This document shows positions 18,396 through 28,015 of a DNA stretch of 64,000 nucleotides, piece after piece. Position 1 is the stretch's first letter, and each line of letters starts with the position of its first letter. Source of the stretch: Spirochaetae bacterium HGW-Spirochaetae-1 (GTDB taxonomy: Bacteria; Spirochaetota; UBA4802; UBA5550); NCBI GenBank assembly GCA_002839375.1, contig PGXY01000006.1, forward strand, positions 62,001 to 126,000. Reading direction: 5' to 3'. Both the position numbers and the translations under genes were made by a program. The notes below the pieces were generated by a model. That model saw only the letters and a program-made list of their open reading frames with translations, was not told the origin of the DNA and searched no databases.

Positions 18396-19898
18396 ATGTA
18401 TAAAAAAATAAAGAGCATAGAAGAATTATTCGCCGAAGACGGGTATACGGTTTTTTCCCATGACGATGAAGCGGTTGAGGATAAAGGCAGGGAAGGGCTT
18501 GGTGATGCTGAAAAAGAACTCATTGATCACCTTAAATACCTGGTTGACAATCAAAACCTGAGCGGCCATGTCATAACGGAAAGAACGGAGAAGATTCCCG
18601 ATAAGGAAACTGATATGACGACCTTCAAGCAGAAGGTCGAGGACCGTTATGATATTCCCACCATCGTTGAATTTCTCAACTGGCACATGAACAGGATCTC
18701 CGAAAATGTCATCGACCGTGATGAAATAGTCCGCCAGGCCTTCTTCGCCATTCTGACCGGCGAGCATATGCTGCTTCTGAGCCGTACCGGTATGGCCAAA
18801 TCATTCCTGACCAATTATATATTCCATACTTTTCAGGGAGCCAGGATTTTTTCCTCCCAGGCAAGCAAGGATCAGACACCGGACAATTATTTCGGTCCCT
18901 ATAACATAGATGAATTTAAAAAGGGGAGGATTCGTCATAATGTGCGAGGCTCCATAATCGAAGCCAACCTGGTTTTTCTCGATGAATTTTTTGATGCCAG
19001 CGACGTGGTTTTGCGCTCCCTTCTCTCCGTGCTCAACGAAAGAAAATTTATCAATGGTCAGGAACAGATCGACGCGGCCGTTCATACCGCCATAGCTACG
19101 GCAAACTACATGAGAATGAACGAGGTTACCGAAGCGGTACTGGACCGCTTCACCTATAAGTCCATCATTCCAGAGAACCATCATGTGTATTCACAGCTGC
19201 TCATCGACCATACCTACGCCTTTACCATGGGTGAGCCGGTCTACACCGAAAAGAAAATCTATTTTGACCAGATCCTCTATCTCCATAATATCATAAAAAA
19301 TAAAAATAAAGAGATAAAGGTAGAGATACCTGACTTTACCTATTTTATGAAAAATGTCATAGTCAATAAATTCGTCAGCGAAATGAGAAAGAGCGATTAT
19401 AACTTTTTCATCAGCCCCCGCAAGCAGGCCAAGCTGGGCGATTTTCTCCGTGCCTATGCCCTTATCAACAACCGCCTGGAAGTAACCCTGGATGATATAA
19501 AAGATATGCACCTGGCCCTCTGCACGCTGAACAGTTATGTTTCCGTGAAAGCCAAAGACAAGTCGGAAAAGGACGTGTTCCTTGACGCGTATCAGCAGAC
19601 CATGACGCATTTTAAGGTCACCGGTGCCATACAACAGATCGAGTTTCTTCTGAATGTGCGTAAAATATTTCAGGAACTCCGCGAGAACCCCGACAAACGC
19701 GACCAGATACTGGAGAGAAAAAATTTCATCGAAGGGATCCTCAGCCTGCTGAAAAAAATATTGCCCGGCAGGAACCGCGGTGATGAACCTCTTACTATAG
19801 AAAATCTCAGAAGAAATGTTGTTGAATTGAACCCGGCCGTTGAAGAGGTGAGCGAGCTGAAAGAGGGGATTCTCAAGGATTATCGTGATATCCATTAA
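18396..19898 (+). CDS. MoxR/RavA-type AAA ATPase
   Basis: A 500-residue protein. A variable N-terminal 90 residues precede the AAA core with Walker A (SRTGMAKS), Walker B (LVFLDEFF), sensor-1 (AIATANY) and an Arg region (AVLDRF). This is the MoxR family, whose members work as chaperone-like ATPases with VWA partners. The VWA gene follows after 8 bp. A C-terminal helical region with no recognised motif makes it longer than minimal MoxR proteins and RavA-like. Confidence 0.9.
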   Translation: MYKKIKSIEELFAEDGYTVFSHDDEAVEDKGREGLGDAEKELIDHLKYLVDNQNLSGHVITERTEKIPDKETDMTTFKQKVEDRYDIPTIVEFLNWHMNRISENVIDRDEIVRQAFFAILTGEHMLLLSRTGMAKSFLTNYIFHTFQGARIFSSQASKDQTPDNYFGPYNIDEFKKGRIRHNVRGSIIEANLVFLDEFFDASDVVLRSLLSVLNERKFINGQEQIDAAVHTAIATANYMRMNEVTEAVLDRFTYKSIIPENHHVYSQLLIDHTYAFTMGEPVYTEKKIYFDQILYLHNIIKNKNKEIKVEIPDFTYFMKNVIVNKFVSEMRKSDYNFFISPRKQAKLGDFLRAYALINNRLEVTLDDIKDMHLALCTLNSYVSVKAKDKSEKDVFLDAYQQTMTHFKVTGAIQQIEFLLNVRKIFQELRENPDKRDQILERKNFIEGILSLLKKILPGRNRGDEPLTIENLRRNVVELNPAVEEVSELKEGILKDYRDIH

Positions 19899-19906
19899 GG
19901 TAAGGG

Positions 19907-21565
19907 GTGACACCATTGCAAGCCCTTGATTTCAGCTTCGGTGCCGGGAAGGAAATAGATTTTTTTGATTATGGTGATTCCATAGGTTTTTTTGACAACC
20001 TGCAGCTTATTCTGCCCTCCAAGTTTTATATCCTCTTCGAAATAGCCAGGACGATTTTTACCGGCGAAACGACATCCGAGGCTTTGTGCGCCATCGATGA
20101 AATTACAAAAGAAGAGAAAATATACGAGCCCGACAGGGCAGAAACCATCCAGATAAACCGTGTGGACAGAACGTCGCCCCTGAGCGACAGGATGGAAATC
20201 GAGATGTACCGCACCATCAACGATCTCAAGAAGGCGCTGCCGCGTGAACTGGCCCAGGATGATGATATATTCTCAGCGAAGCTTTTCACCAAGACCCTCA
20301 TGGTACAGAAATTCTATGAATCCGAGGCCGACAGCTACAAGCCTATTTCGACAACCATGGACGAGCGCGGTAAAGAGGCAAATAAATTCGAACAGAAGTT
20401 TTATATCCTCATGGACCGCTCCCGTTCCATGGATCTCAAGTTCAGGTCTTATTATTCGAAGTGCATCGTGGCGGAATTTTTCCGGAGAAAGCTCAACAGC
20501 AAGGCCAAGCTGTACTACCGGGCCTTTGATTCAAAAATCGGGGAACTGTGTAAAATTGAAAAGCGCGAGGATTTCCCCAGCATGATCGAGAATGTCCTCA
20601 TGACGGATACGGGGGGCAGCAGTACCAATCTTCAGGAGGCCGTTTTCCAGGCCATCAAAGATATCGAATACGACAAGGAAATGCTCAATGCCGAAATCCT
20701 GGTGATAACCGACGGTGTCAGCAAGATCAATAAGCATGAAATGCGTAAGCGCCTGGGCTCCATACGGCTCAATGTCATGAAAATAGGTGATGAGCTGGCC
20801 GAGGCCGACTATTATGAACTGAAGCGAAACCTGGATCACGATAATGTCGATTTCGATCCCACATCGGTCAATCTGAAAAACATCAAGAAAAAAATGGATG
20901 AGCGTGATCCCGGGAATCCCGGCGATGAGCTGCCCCTTGCAGTGCAGCGCGCCTATCGCCTGGTGCTGGATCATTCGGAGAATGTTTTCAAGGATTTGCG
21001 GGAGATATCCCATAAGTACATCGAAATCGCCGATCTGAAGCATGATGGACTGTTCATCCCCTCCGACGAACATGTTCAGAACATTAAAGATACCGTGGAA
21101 CGTTTTTTGTCCTTTGACTTTATGAAACTGAGTATCGAACAGCGGCAGAAGGCCTATAAAAAGGTATACTTTTTCTGCCAGTACCTGCAACAGCTGATCC
21201 AGGCCGATGAGAAGCACAGGGACACCCTTCAGTGGAGCCTGGAAAAGCTTAATGAGATCAAACAGCGTATGCTCAAGGACATGGAGCTCCTTTTTACCAT
21301 ACGGAAGGTGAAGGAGCTTGATGACGATAAAAAACTGATGAAGCTGGCGAAGAAAGAGGCCAGGAAGCTTATGAAGCAGATGCAGCTTGAAAACAGAAAG
21401 CTTTCCATCAGGGAAATGAAAAAGGCCCAGGTGCTCCTCACTATGGATGTGGGCGAGGGGAGCATGGGACAGTTTATCCTGCTGCTCCTGGTTAAATTAT
21501 ACATGTTTATTAAAGAGTCCGCACAGTACCTTTTCAAAGGTTCGGCGCGGAAGAAAGAAAAATAA
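19907..21565 (+). CDS. VWA-domain protein, partner of the MoxR ATPase
   Basis: A 552-residue protein with a central VWA domain. The MIDAS motif is complete: DRSRS (about 168-172), the Thr in GGSSTN, and ITDG. A helical, charged C-terminus (about 330-530) contains long coiled segments. It has ViaA-like architecture and should act with the upstream ATPase in metal-dependent substrate binding or complex maturation. The GTG at 19907 overlaps the ribosome-site region; TTG 19916 is an alternative start. Confidence 0.88.
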   Translation: MTPLQALDFSFGAGKEIDFFDYGDSIGFFDNLQLILPSKFYILFEIARTIFTGETTSEALCAIDEITKEEKIYEPDRAETIQINRVDRTSPLSDRMEIEMYRTINDLKKALPRELAQDDDIFSAKLFTKTLMVQKFYESEADSYKPISTTMDERGKEANKFEQKFYILMDRSRSMDLKFRSYYSKCIVAEFFRRKLNSKAKLYYRAFDSKIGELCKIEKREDFPSMIENVLMTDTGGSSTNLQEAVFQAIKDIEYDKEMLNAEILVITDGVSKINKHEMRKRLGSIRLNVMKIGDELAEADYYELKRNLDHDNVDFDPTSVNLKNIKKKMDERDPGNPGDELPLAVQRAYRLVLDHSENVFKDLREISHKYIEIADLKHDGLFIPSDEHVQNIKDTVERFLSFDFMKLSIEQRQKAYKKVYFFCQYLQQLIQADEKHRDTLQWSLEKLNEIKQRMLKDMELLFTIRKVKELDDDKKLMKLAKKEARKLMKQMQLENRKLSIREMKKAQVLLTMDVGEGSMGQFILLLLVKLYMFIKESAQYLFKGSARKKEK

Positions 21566-21582
21566 ACCGGCCCCGTTGATAC

Positions 21583-22551
21583 CTACAGTTTTTCTTTAAG
21601 ATACCACTCAACCGTTTCCGTCAGTATCTCCATGTTGTCCTTTTTCGGCTGCCATCCCAGGTCCGTTTTGATGTTCTGGCAGTCCAGGATGAGGCTGTTA
21701 AGAAGATAAAAGAGGTGCTCCCTGGTGAAGTAATTGGTTTTGACGAGTTTCAGAAACAGGAAAAGGAAAATAGCTTTACCGGGTGTTATGAAGCTCAGGG
21801 GCGGGTCGATCCTGAGCCGGTCTCTGAGTCTGACAATCTGGTCCATCTGGGTCGGAACATTGTCGGAACCTATATTGTATGCCTTGCCGGTCGTGGACTT
21901 CGCTGTATAGGCGGCCATGATGGCGTCGGCCGCGTCATCGGGATGGAGGAGCTGGAACTTGGTGTTTCCGTTGTGGGCAACATACATTCTATTGGCCTCG
22001 TCCATACCCAGAGCCATGAAGAGCGACATGAGAACGACCGGGTCCTTGACCTGGGGGCCGATGATAAGGGCAGGCCGGAAAATGGTTATGGGCATGCTTT
22101 TCTTGGTTATCAGAGTCCAGCACTGGTTTTCAATTTTAAGCTTGTCTTTTCCATATGGCGTGACCGGTTTTTTCCGGTCATCCTGGCGGACCGGCATGGC
22201 TTTCGGTTTGCCGTACACTGCATAAGAGGAGAGGAAATAAAATCTTTTTATCGAAGCCTTTTGGGCGGCAAAAAGCAGGTTCTCTGAACCCTTTATATTG
22301 ATTTTTTTCATGTATTTTCTGCCCTTTTTGCCGGGCCTTTTTATATCCATGAGATGAATAATCGTTTCAACGCCATCACATGCCTTTTTCAACTGTCGGG
22401 GATCAAGAAGGTCGCCATTGATAAATTCCAGGTTTTCAGGGAAGTCTTTTGTTTTATAAAAATCGTAGCAGCGGACTTTCTCTCCCTTTTCCACTAGTTT
22501 TTTAAGCAGGGTTCTGCCGAGCAGGGTATTGCAGCCTGTTAAAAGTATCAT
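21583..22551 (-). CDS. NAD-dependent epimerase/dehydratase family protein
   Basis: A 322-residue extended SDR. The nucleotide-binding start is LLTGCNTLLG, a variant of TGxxGxxG. The catalytic Ser region (LSSYAVYG) and Y-x3-K (YGKDK) are present. It converges with the VWA gene. The substrate (nucleotide sugar, or a hopanoid- or steroid-like compound) cannot be told. Confidence 0.82.
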   Translation of the reverse strand: MILLTGCNTLLGRTLLKKLVEKGEKVRCYDFYKTKDFPENLEFINGDLLDPRQLKKACDGVETIIHLMDIKRPGKKGRKYMKKINIKGSENLLFAAQKASIKRFYFLSSYAVYGKPKAMPVRQDDRKKPVTPYGKDKLKIENQCWTLITKKSMPITIFRPALIIGPQVKDPVVLMSLFMALGMDEANRMYVAHNGNTKFQLLHPDDAADAIMAAYTAKSTTGKAYNIGSDNVPTQMDQIVRLRDRLRIDPPLSFITPGKAIFLFLFLKLVKTNYFTREHLFYLLNSLILDCQNIKTDLGWQPKKDNMEILTETVEWYLKEKL

Positions 22552-22696
22552 TCACGGCCTCCACATGATGGTGTCAAATTGAGATAAAACACTTGTTCCA
22601 AGATATATGAAAAGAACATGAAGAAAATAGTCAAGCATATTTGCATAAAAGAAAACATCCTGGCCGGTATGAACATTAAAAAAATAATGTCAATGT

Positions 22697-23623
22697 CTAG
22701 GGGCGATTATTTTTTAAAAAAGTGGTGATGAACAGGCGTTTCAGTTTCGGTGAAAAAAGGACGCCTTCGATCCTGCTCTCTGCCGCGGAACCTGCAATAG
22801 TGGCATAGGGATTTTCCATGAGCCGGTTGTCGCAGGCCATGAAATATTGTCCTTCACCCACAATAAAGGAGTCGCTCTTCACGGGTTGCTTCCGTCTCGT
22901 GGTGTCGATCATCACGGCGTATCGGCGGTTGTCTATTTCTTCCGATACCAGGTACTCGGTATAAGCGGCGTCCAGGCCGGACATTTCATTCTCAGAGAGC
23001 GCGTCCCGTTTCAGTGGATGACCATTTACCAGCAGGTCCTGGCCCCTGATCGTAACGGCATTGCCGTTAAGCGCTATCAGCCGCGCCGGCATTGCACCAT
23101 TTTCACCCTGAAAAAGAAGAACGTCTCCTTTAACAAAGCCGGTTGGATTATATTTTTTTATGATGACGATATCACCGGCAGAGATGAGGGGTGATGTGTT
23201 TTCACTTCGTATTTGGCGGAAAGAAATAAATGTGAAGAAAATTGCAAGAGTGATGATGGAAATTCCAAGATTAAGAAGGATATAGGCAATATACCAGGCC
23301 GGCCCGTTGTACTTTTTCCTGATAATTGTTTTTTTATTGATCGACATCATCATGGCTTTAAAAGGTGATATGAGGGAAATCACGAATGAAAAGAGGAGCA
23401 TGAATGTCGTGATATACAGGTATGAGGGCCGGGGATTGATCTGCATATAGGCTGGCAGCACGGCCAGGGGGATAGTGCGGAGAAGGAAAAGAATAAAGCC
23501 CGATGGCCATTTGCCGCAATACATCTCTCCGGCACCGGTGAACGCGAGAGAGAGGAAGAATGCCGCAGAGGGATTCCTTTCGATTGTTTTCTGAGAGCGT
23601 ATAATTTTTTTATGCATGGTCAC
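22697..23623 (-). CDS. Signal-peptidase-I-like membrane protein, catalytic residues lost
   Basis: About 308 residues. Four hydrophobic helices (about 20-135) are followed by an S26-like domain with the box-E relic ACDNRLMENP. Aligned with E. coli LepB, the nucleophile Ser90 of SxxPTLxxGD falls on Asn142 (NTSPLISAGD), and the Lys145 position in the IKRAVGLPGD box falls on Ala180 (PARLIALNGN). Peptidase activity is therefore unlikely. The start may be GTG 23623, overlapping the MBL stop by four bases, or ATG 23617. It is probably cotranscribed with the MBL hydrolase. Confidence 0.7.
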   Translation of the reverse strand: MTMHKKIIRSQKTIERNPSAAFFLSLAFTGAGEMYCGKWPSGFILFLLRTIPLAVLPAYMQINPRPSYLYITTFMLLFSFVISLISPFKAMMMSINKKTIIRKKYNGPAWYIAYILLNLGISIITLAIFFTFISFRQIRSENTSPLISAGDIVIIKKYNPTGFVKGDVLLFQGENGAMPARLIALNGNAVTIRGQDLLVNGHPLKRDALSENEMSGLDAAYTEYLVSEEIDNRRYAVMIDTTRRKQPVKSDSFIVGEGQYFMACDNRLMENPYATIAGSAAESRIEGVLFSPKLKRLFITTFLKNNRP

Positions 23624-24279
23624 AGATATGATTCGATAAAATTTCGTACTTCTTCTCTTCCGAAGAAGACACCGAAATGTCCTTCGCAGAGAATATCCGC
23701 CTCAAGAGAAAGCAGGAATTCCAGGGACCTGATATAATCCTTTCTGCTCGATCTGAGGACATCGTTGAGAGGGCCATGAACATCCTGGCCGAAGAGGACA
23801 AGCTGGTCGTCGGATCGCACGGTTAATACCGATGATCCCGGTGAATGTCCCGGCGTATGATAAAAGTTCAGAGTAAGCCCGTCAAGGACAAACTGTTTTT
23901 CGCCTTCCGTGACCTTAATATCAACGGCAACGGGTTTCATGAAGGAGCCGTACCATGAGGCCGCCGTTGTTTCGGAATCGCCGTCTTCAAGGAACGCGGC
24001 GTCCAGTGCATGGGCCACGATGACAGAGCCCGTTGCCTTCTGCAGTTCCAGCGCACCGCCCGTATGATCATAATGGCAGTGGGTCAGAAAGAGATACCTG
24101 ATGGAGTCAGGACCGGTTCCCGTTGACCTGATATTGTCCACAACCCTGCGTGCGCCGCCGCCCGTTCCGGCGTCGATGAGGGCCGCGACGGGGCCATCCT
24201 TTATGAGATATATGGCTGCATCAGCCGAATAGGACTGTGTGGAACCTCCCACCTGGAACACCTGTGATGTGATCTTCAT
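23620..24279 (-). CDS. Metallo-beta-lactamase-fold hydrolase
   Basis: About 220 residues. The metal motif THCHYDHTGG (HxHxDH) is complete, as are downstream ligand histidines in HTPGHSPG and EGH. This is the MBL-fold, glyoxalase-II-like superfamily; the substrate is unknown. The ATG at 24279 (MKITSQVFQVGG) fits the family start better than the upstream extension to 24315. It is divergent from the GDPD gene. Confidence 0.88.
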   Translation of the reverse strand: MKITSQVFQVGGSTQSYSADAAIYLIKDGPVAALIDAGTGGGARRVVDNIRSTGTGPDSIRYLFLTHCHYDHTGGALELQKATGSVIVAHALDAAFLEDGDSETTAASWYGSFMKPVAVDIKVTEGEKQFVLDGLTLNFYHTPGHSPGSSVLTVRSDDQLVLFGQDVHGPLNDVLRSSRKDYIRSLEFLLSLEADILCEGHFGVFFGREEVRNFIESYL

Positions 24280-24321
24280 TCTGTAAAAATGTGCAAATGA
24301 GCGGCAAATTGTCAAATAATA

Positions 24322-24350
24322 TTGATTGACTTTATGCGGAAAGTTATAAT
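24322..24350 (+). promoter_or_regulatory. Sigma-70-type promoter for the GDPD gene
   Basis: TTGATT (24322-24327), a 17-base spacer and a perfect TATAAT (24345-24350) lie just before the GDPD start. Confidence 0.65.
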
Positions 24351-24362
24351 TTATTGAAGAAT

Positions 24363-25079
24363 ATGGGAAAATTATTGAAAATAGCCCACCGGGGGTACAG
24401 CGCCCGGTATCCGGAGAACACGATCATTGCCTTTGAGCAGGCCATTGCAGCGGGTGCTGATATGATCGAATTCGATGTTCACCTCTCGAAAGACGGTGTG
24501 CCTGTCGTAATTCACGATGATTTGATCGATCGGACTTCCGATGGTGTCGGTTTTGTGAAGGATTATACACTGCATGAACTGCGCGAATACGATTTCTCCT
24601 ATCTGTTCAAACATCACGGCCCTGTTGGAATACCCACGCTGGAGGAGGTAATCGACTGCGCCGGTGAACGGGTGATGCTTAATATTGAAATCAAGAACTG
24701 TCCCATGCAGTACGAGGGAATAGAAAGCGAGATACTGAAAGTTCTGCGTGGGAAGGATTGCATAAGCCGGGTTGTCATATCTTCCTTCGATCATTTTTCC
24801 CTGGACAGGATCAAGTCAGCCGAAGGCGGCATCAGGACCGGTGTCCTGTACAGTTCACTGTGGCTCTCTTTCGAATCGGAGATTAAACTTCTCCGTCCCT
24901 ACTCCATACATCCCGAAATAGCGGTCTGCCACAGGGAGCAGCTGAAATGGGCCCGGGATAAAGGGCTTGCGGTTTTTCCCTGGGTGGCCCATGACAGGTC
25001 TGCGGCGCTGGAACTATTTCTTTCCGGGCTTGTGGACGGTGTAATGGTAAACGAGTTGGATATTTTAAGTGATCTGTGA
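24363..25079 (+). CDS. ugpQ: Glycerophosphodiester phosphodiesterase
   Basis: A 238-residue GDPD with the active-site HRG (AHRGYS), metal ligands E-x-D (EFDVHLSKDG) and HDD (VIHDDLIDRT), and the closing WVAHD region. It cleaves glycerophosphodiesters to glycerol-3-phosphate and an alcohol. It lacks a signal peptide, so it is cytoplasmic. ATG 24363 is preferred over TTG 24354. The TPR gene starts 9 bp later and may share the transcript. Confidence 0.9.
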   Translation: MGKLLKIAHRGYSARYPENTIIAFEQAIAAGADMIEFDVHLSKDGVPVVIHDDLIDRTSDGVGFVKDYTLHELREYDFSYLFKHHGPVGIPTLEEVIDCAGERVMLNIEIKNCPMQYEGIESEILKVLRGKDCISRVVISSFDHFSLDRIKSAEGGIRTGVLYSSLWLSFESEIKLLRPYSIHPEIAVCHREQLKWARDKGLAVFPWVAHDRSAALELFLSGLVDGVMVNELDILSDL

Positions 25080-25088
25080 GATAAATGT

Positions 25089-27071
25089 ATGGATGTCATG
25101 AAAAAAGCTATAAAGTGCCTGCTTCCCATGGCGATTCTTCTGTTTGCCGTCGATTTCCAGGCCCTGGGTAAAAATGCCGTTTCCTACAATAAGGATGGAT
25201 GGGAATATCTCAGGCAGAGTGAAAACCGGAGGGCAATCTTCAGTTTTAAAAACGCCCTGAAGCTGAATCCCCATTATGAAATGGCACTGCTGGGACTTGC
25301 CGATGCCTATTTCGAAGTGGGTGTCTATGACGAGGCTCTGACCCTTTATGAAAAGGTGCAGAAGCTGAATATCAAATCCGAGAAGGCGCTGACGGGGATA
25401 GCCTTTATATTCATTGAACAGGGAAAATTCACCAGGGCCATGGAATATTTCGAGAAAGCCCTGGAAATATCACAGGAAAACATGGAGGCGCATTATGGCA
25501 TAGCCTACCTGTATTACTCCATGAACAGGATCGTCTGGGCTAAAAGAAAGATAGACGGCATCTTGAAGATGGCTCCCTACCATTACAAGACCCTGCTTCT
25601 CATGGCCGACATAAAAAGTGAGGAGAAACGTCTGAATGAGGCGAAACAGTATGTACAGAAGGCCATCGATGCCCAGAGCGAAGCGACCCCGGCTTTCATA
25701 AAAATGGGCCAGATATATTTTCAGGATTATCTCAATACGGGGAACAAAGATTCGCTGACCGAGGCTGTGTACTACCTGCAGAACGCCCTGTCTATTCATC
25801 CCGGAAGCTATCAGGCAAACCGGGAAATGGGCCTTGTTTCCTATTATGAAAAGAACTATGCGGCGGCCATCGAGCATTTTAAAAGGGCGCTGGAAATTAA
25901 TGCAACACCGTCTCTTCTGTACAGCCTGGCCGACTGCTATGACAGGGCCGGAGACCAGGAGACTTCCCTGGATTATTTTCTTAAGGCCTACAAGGCAGCG
26001 CCCACAGACCCGTTCCTCAAAAGCAGGTTCGAGCAGTTTCTTGTTATGCATGATTACGCCATGGGCCATCCGGCCAGGAACATGTTCAATAATGATAACT
26101 ATTATTTGGCCCAGAAAGCAATAAAGATGAATATGCCCGATGAGGTGATCATGTACCTGAGAAGGACCCTTCTTCTCAATCCCATGAACAGGGACGCCCG
26201 TGAAGCGTTGATTAAATACTACGCCGGCATGGACTATGACCGGTTCGTTATTGATGAGCTCAAGGAATTGCAGAGGATAAATCCCGACAACAGCGTGAGG
26301 GAACGACTCAGCACGGCAATACTGAAAAGACGTAACCGTCTCTATCACCAGGAGGGCTACTCGGCGGAAATGCCGCCCCGCGATGTCCCGCGCGTCCTGG
26401 TCATGGATTTTATCTCCGGGGGATCGGTATCATTGCATCCCGATGCCGGCGAGGTTATAGCCGTTGATATGTCTTTTATTCTTCAGCAGTTCGGCCGCCT
26501 GGATCCTGTTTCCATGAGAAAAAGGGCCTCAGTGCACGGCCTGCGAAGCGACGAGGATCATTTCTCCGACAGCCTGGACAGAATGGATGCCATGATAAAG
26601 GAAGGGACACTGGAGCCCTTTGATTTTATACTCTACGGTGAATACCTGGAAAAGGGAGACCGCCTTATCCTTACCGTTAATGTCATGGATTACCGCAAGG
26701 GAATCATTATCGACACCTTCACCGTGTCCGACGGAAGCAGGGAAAGCCTGCAGCGTGTATGTCTCAGGGCCGCCCGCCATGTTTATGGCGTGATACCCTT
26801 CAAGGGAAGAATACTGAAGCTCAAGGATGAGGGGATTGTCGTCAACCTGGGCAGCTTTGACGGGATGAAACCCGGGGACAAACTGGTCATATATAAATAC
26901 GCTGATTTTTCCAACAAAAACAGGATCAAAGACAAGCTCATATTCACCATTGATCAGGCCGATATGGACGTGTCCTATGCTGTACCGCAGAAAAAAGACG
27001 TGCTCCTCGATATTGATCCCAGCGACGTGGTGTATCCCCTGGAAAGGCGCCGTGCGCGGCGCATCGAATAA
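25089..27071 (+). CDS. Exported TPR protein with FlgT-like C-terminus
   Basis: A 660-residue protein with a signal peptide (to about residue 28) and at least eight TPR units (about 33-345), e.g. AMEYFEKALEISQENMEAHYGIAYLYY. The central part (about 430-560) resembles CsgG/FlgT-like nucleotide-free folds (VLVMDFISGG…, LYGEYLEKGDRLILTVNVMD). The end (about 570-650) reads FKGRILKLKDEGIVVNLGSFDGMKPGDKLVIY, as in FlgT C-terminal domains. It is likely periplasmic, possibly linked to envelope or flagellar assembly. No flagellar gene is adjacent. Confidence 0.8.
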   Translation: MDVMKKAIKCLLPMAILLFAVDFQALGKNAVSYNKDGWEYLRQSENRRAIFSFKNALKLNPHYEMALLGLADAYFEVGVYDEALTLYEKVQKLNIKSEKALTGIAFIFIEQGKFTRAMEYFEKALEISQENMEAHYGIAYLYYSMNRIVWAKRKIDGILKMAPYHYKTLLLMADIKSEEKRLNEAKQYVQKAIDAQSEATPAFIKMGQIYFQDYLNTGNKDSLTEAVYYLQNALSIHPGSYQANREMGLVSYYEKNYAAAIEHFKRALEINATPSLLYSLADCYDRAGDQETSLDYFLKAYKAAPTDPFLKSRFEQFLVMHDYAMGHPARNMFNNDNYYLAQKAIKMNMPDEVIMYLRRTLLLNPMNRDAREALIKYYAGMDYDRFVIDELKELQRINPDNSVRERLSTAILKRRNRLYHQEGYSAEMPPRDVPRVLVMDFISGGSVSLHPDAGEVIAVDMSFILQQFGRLDPVSMRKRASVHGLRSDEDHFSDSLDRMDAMIKEGTLEPFDFILYGEYLEKGDRLILTVNVMDYRKGIIIDTFTVSDGSRESLQRVCLRAARHVYGVIPFKGRILKLKDEGIVVNLGSFDGMKPGDKLVIYKYADFSNKNRIKDKLIFTIDQADMDVSYAVPQKKDVLLDIDPSDVVYPLERRRARRIE

Positions 27072-27105
27072 TAGAGGCCATTGCACCGGCCGCATAACAG
27101 TAAAT

Positions 27106-27501
27106 ATGGGAAAGAAAAAAGGTACTGTTCCGGAAAAGGCTGAAGGCCTTTACTGGGTGTATATGCTGGAATGCGGAAACGGTTCTTATTATACGGGCTA
27201 TACCGTTGATATTGTCAGAAGATATAAACAGCATATTTCCGGGAAGGGAAGTGCCCGGTTTACCCGTGGATTCGGTGTAACGGGAATGGCCCGATGCTGG
27301 CAGGTGCGCGGTTCCAAAGGGGATGCCATGCGTATCGAGCATTTTATAAAATCCATGGACCGCCCATTTAAGGACGAGATCGTTGCCGACCCCCGCATAT
27401 TGAAGAAGACCGTAATGAAGACCTTTGCCGTAACGATAGTTCCCTTTGATCCCCGTAAAGTCGAAGAAGCCTGCAAAGAGACCGCTAAAGCTGTGCGTTA
27501 A
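27106..27501 (+). CDS. GIY-YIG nuclease-superfamily protein (UPF0213 type)
   Basis: About 131 residues. The GIY-YIG core is seen as WVYMLECGNGSYYTGYT with Arg in VRRYKQH, as in small YhbQ-like proteins thought to act in DNA repair. ATG 27106 begins the conserved region; the longer ORF to 26950 only reads through the TPR gene in another frame. It carries a long C-terminal tail after the usual end. Confidence 0.85.
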   Translation: MGKKKGTVPEKAEGLYWVYMLECGNGSYYTGYTVDIVRRYKQHISGKGSARFTRGFGVTGMARCWQVRGSKGDAMRIEHFIKSMDRPFKDEIVADPRILKKTVMKTFAVTIVPFDPRKVEEACKETAKAVR

Positions 27502-27516
27502 AAACATTCTCTCTGA

Positions 27517-27822
27517 TCAAATATTGAAGAGACTCTCGGCTTTTTTCTTTCCCGTCACCCTCTCGTAATCATCGTAATCCACAAAGGTCAGGTGAGGCAT
27601 CTTTTTTTTCGTCCTCACCACGATATCTACTTTACCGCTCCGGGCATCCTTTGAAGTGACATATTTGAATTCACGTCCGCACGACGGACAATTCTTAACG
27701 TCCTTCAGTTCAATGCCTATTTTCTTGCAGTTGGGACAGTGGCCGAATATATCCTCCACCATGATGATGTGTTCCTGTATCTCTTTTATGTCCATCTCGG
27801 TCCATATCCTGATCTGGTCCAT
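27517..27822 (-). CDS. Zinc-ribbon protein, unknown function
   Basis: A 101-residue protein with two Cys pairs, CPNC and CPSC, spaced as in a zinc ribbon (about 29-32 and 44-47). The rest is charged and shows no other motif. It converges with the GIY-YIG gene (15 bp). Confidence 0.75.
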   Translation of the reverse strand: MDQIRIWTEMDIKEIQEHIIMVEDIFGHCPNCKKIGIELKDVKNCPSCGREFKYVTSKDARSGKVDIVVRTKKKMPHLTFVDYDDYERVTGKKKAESLFNI

Positions 27823-28015
27823 CGCATCACTCCTGGAGTCCGTATTTACAATCGAGCGGCTCTTGGAGCCGGGTTATGTCAATATTCTGAATGCATTGCA
27901 GGGCATGTTGTCAAGATTATTTTCACTTACGTGGGGTTTCGGCCTGGATCCTCAGGCCGGGGAGGGGATGTGTCCCGGTTTCCCGGGACATCCTGTGCCA
28001 TCCTCGGTCGCAGCC
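27823..28015. repeat. GC-rich intergenic stretch with repeat module
   Basis: This gene-free stretch carries a short inverted repeat GTCCCGG…CCGGGAC (about 27972-27989) and the segment CCATCCTCGG-CGCAGCCCAG (ending 28017). The latter recurs at 31230-31250 and, altered, near 44397-44426, so it belongs to the dispersed GC-rich repeat family described at 31054-31400. Confidence 0.5.
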
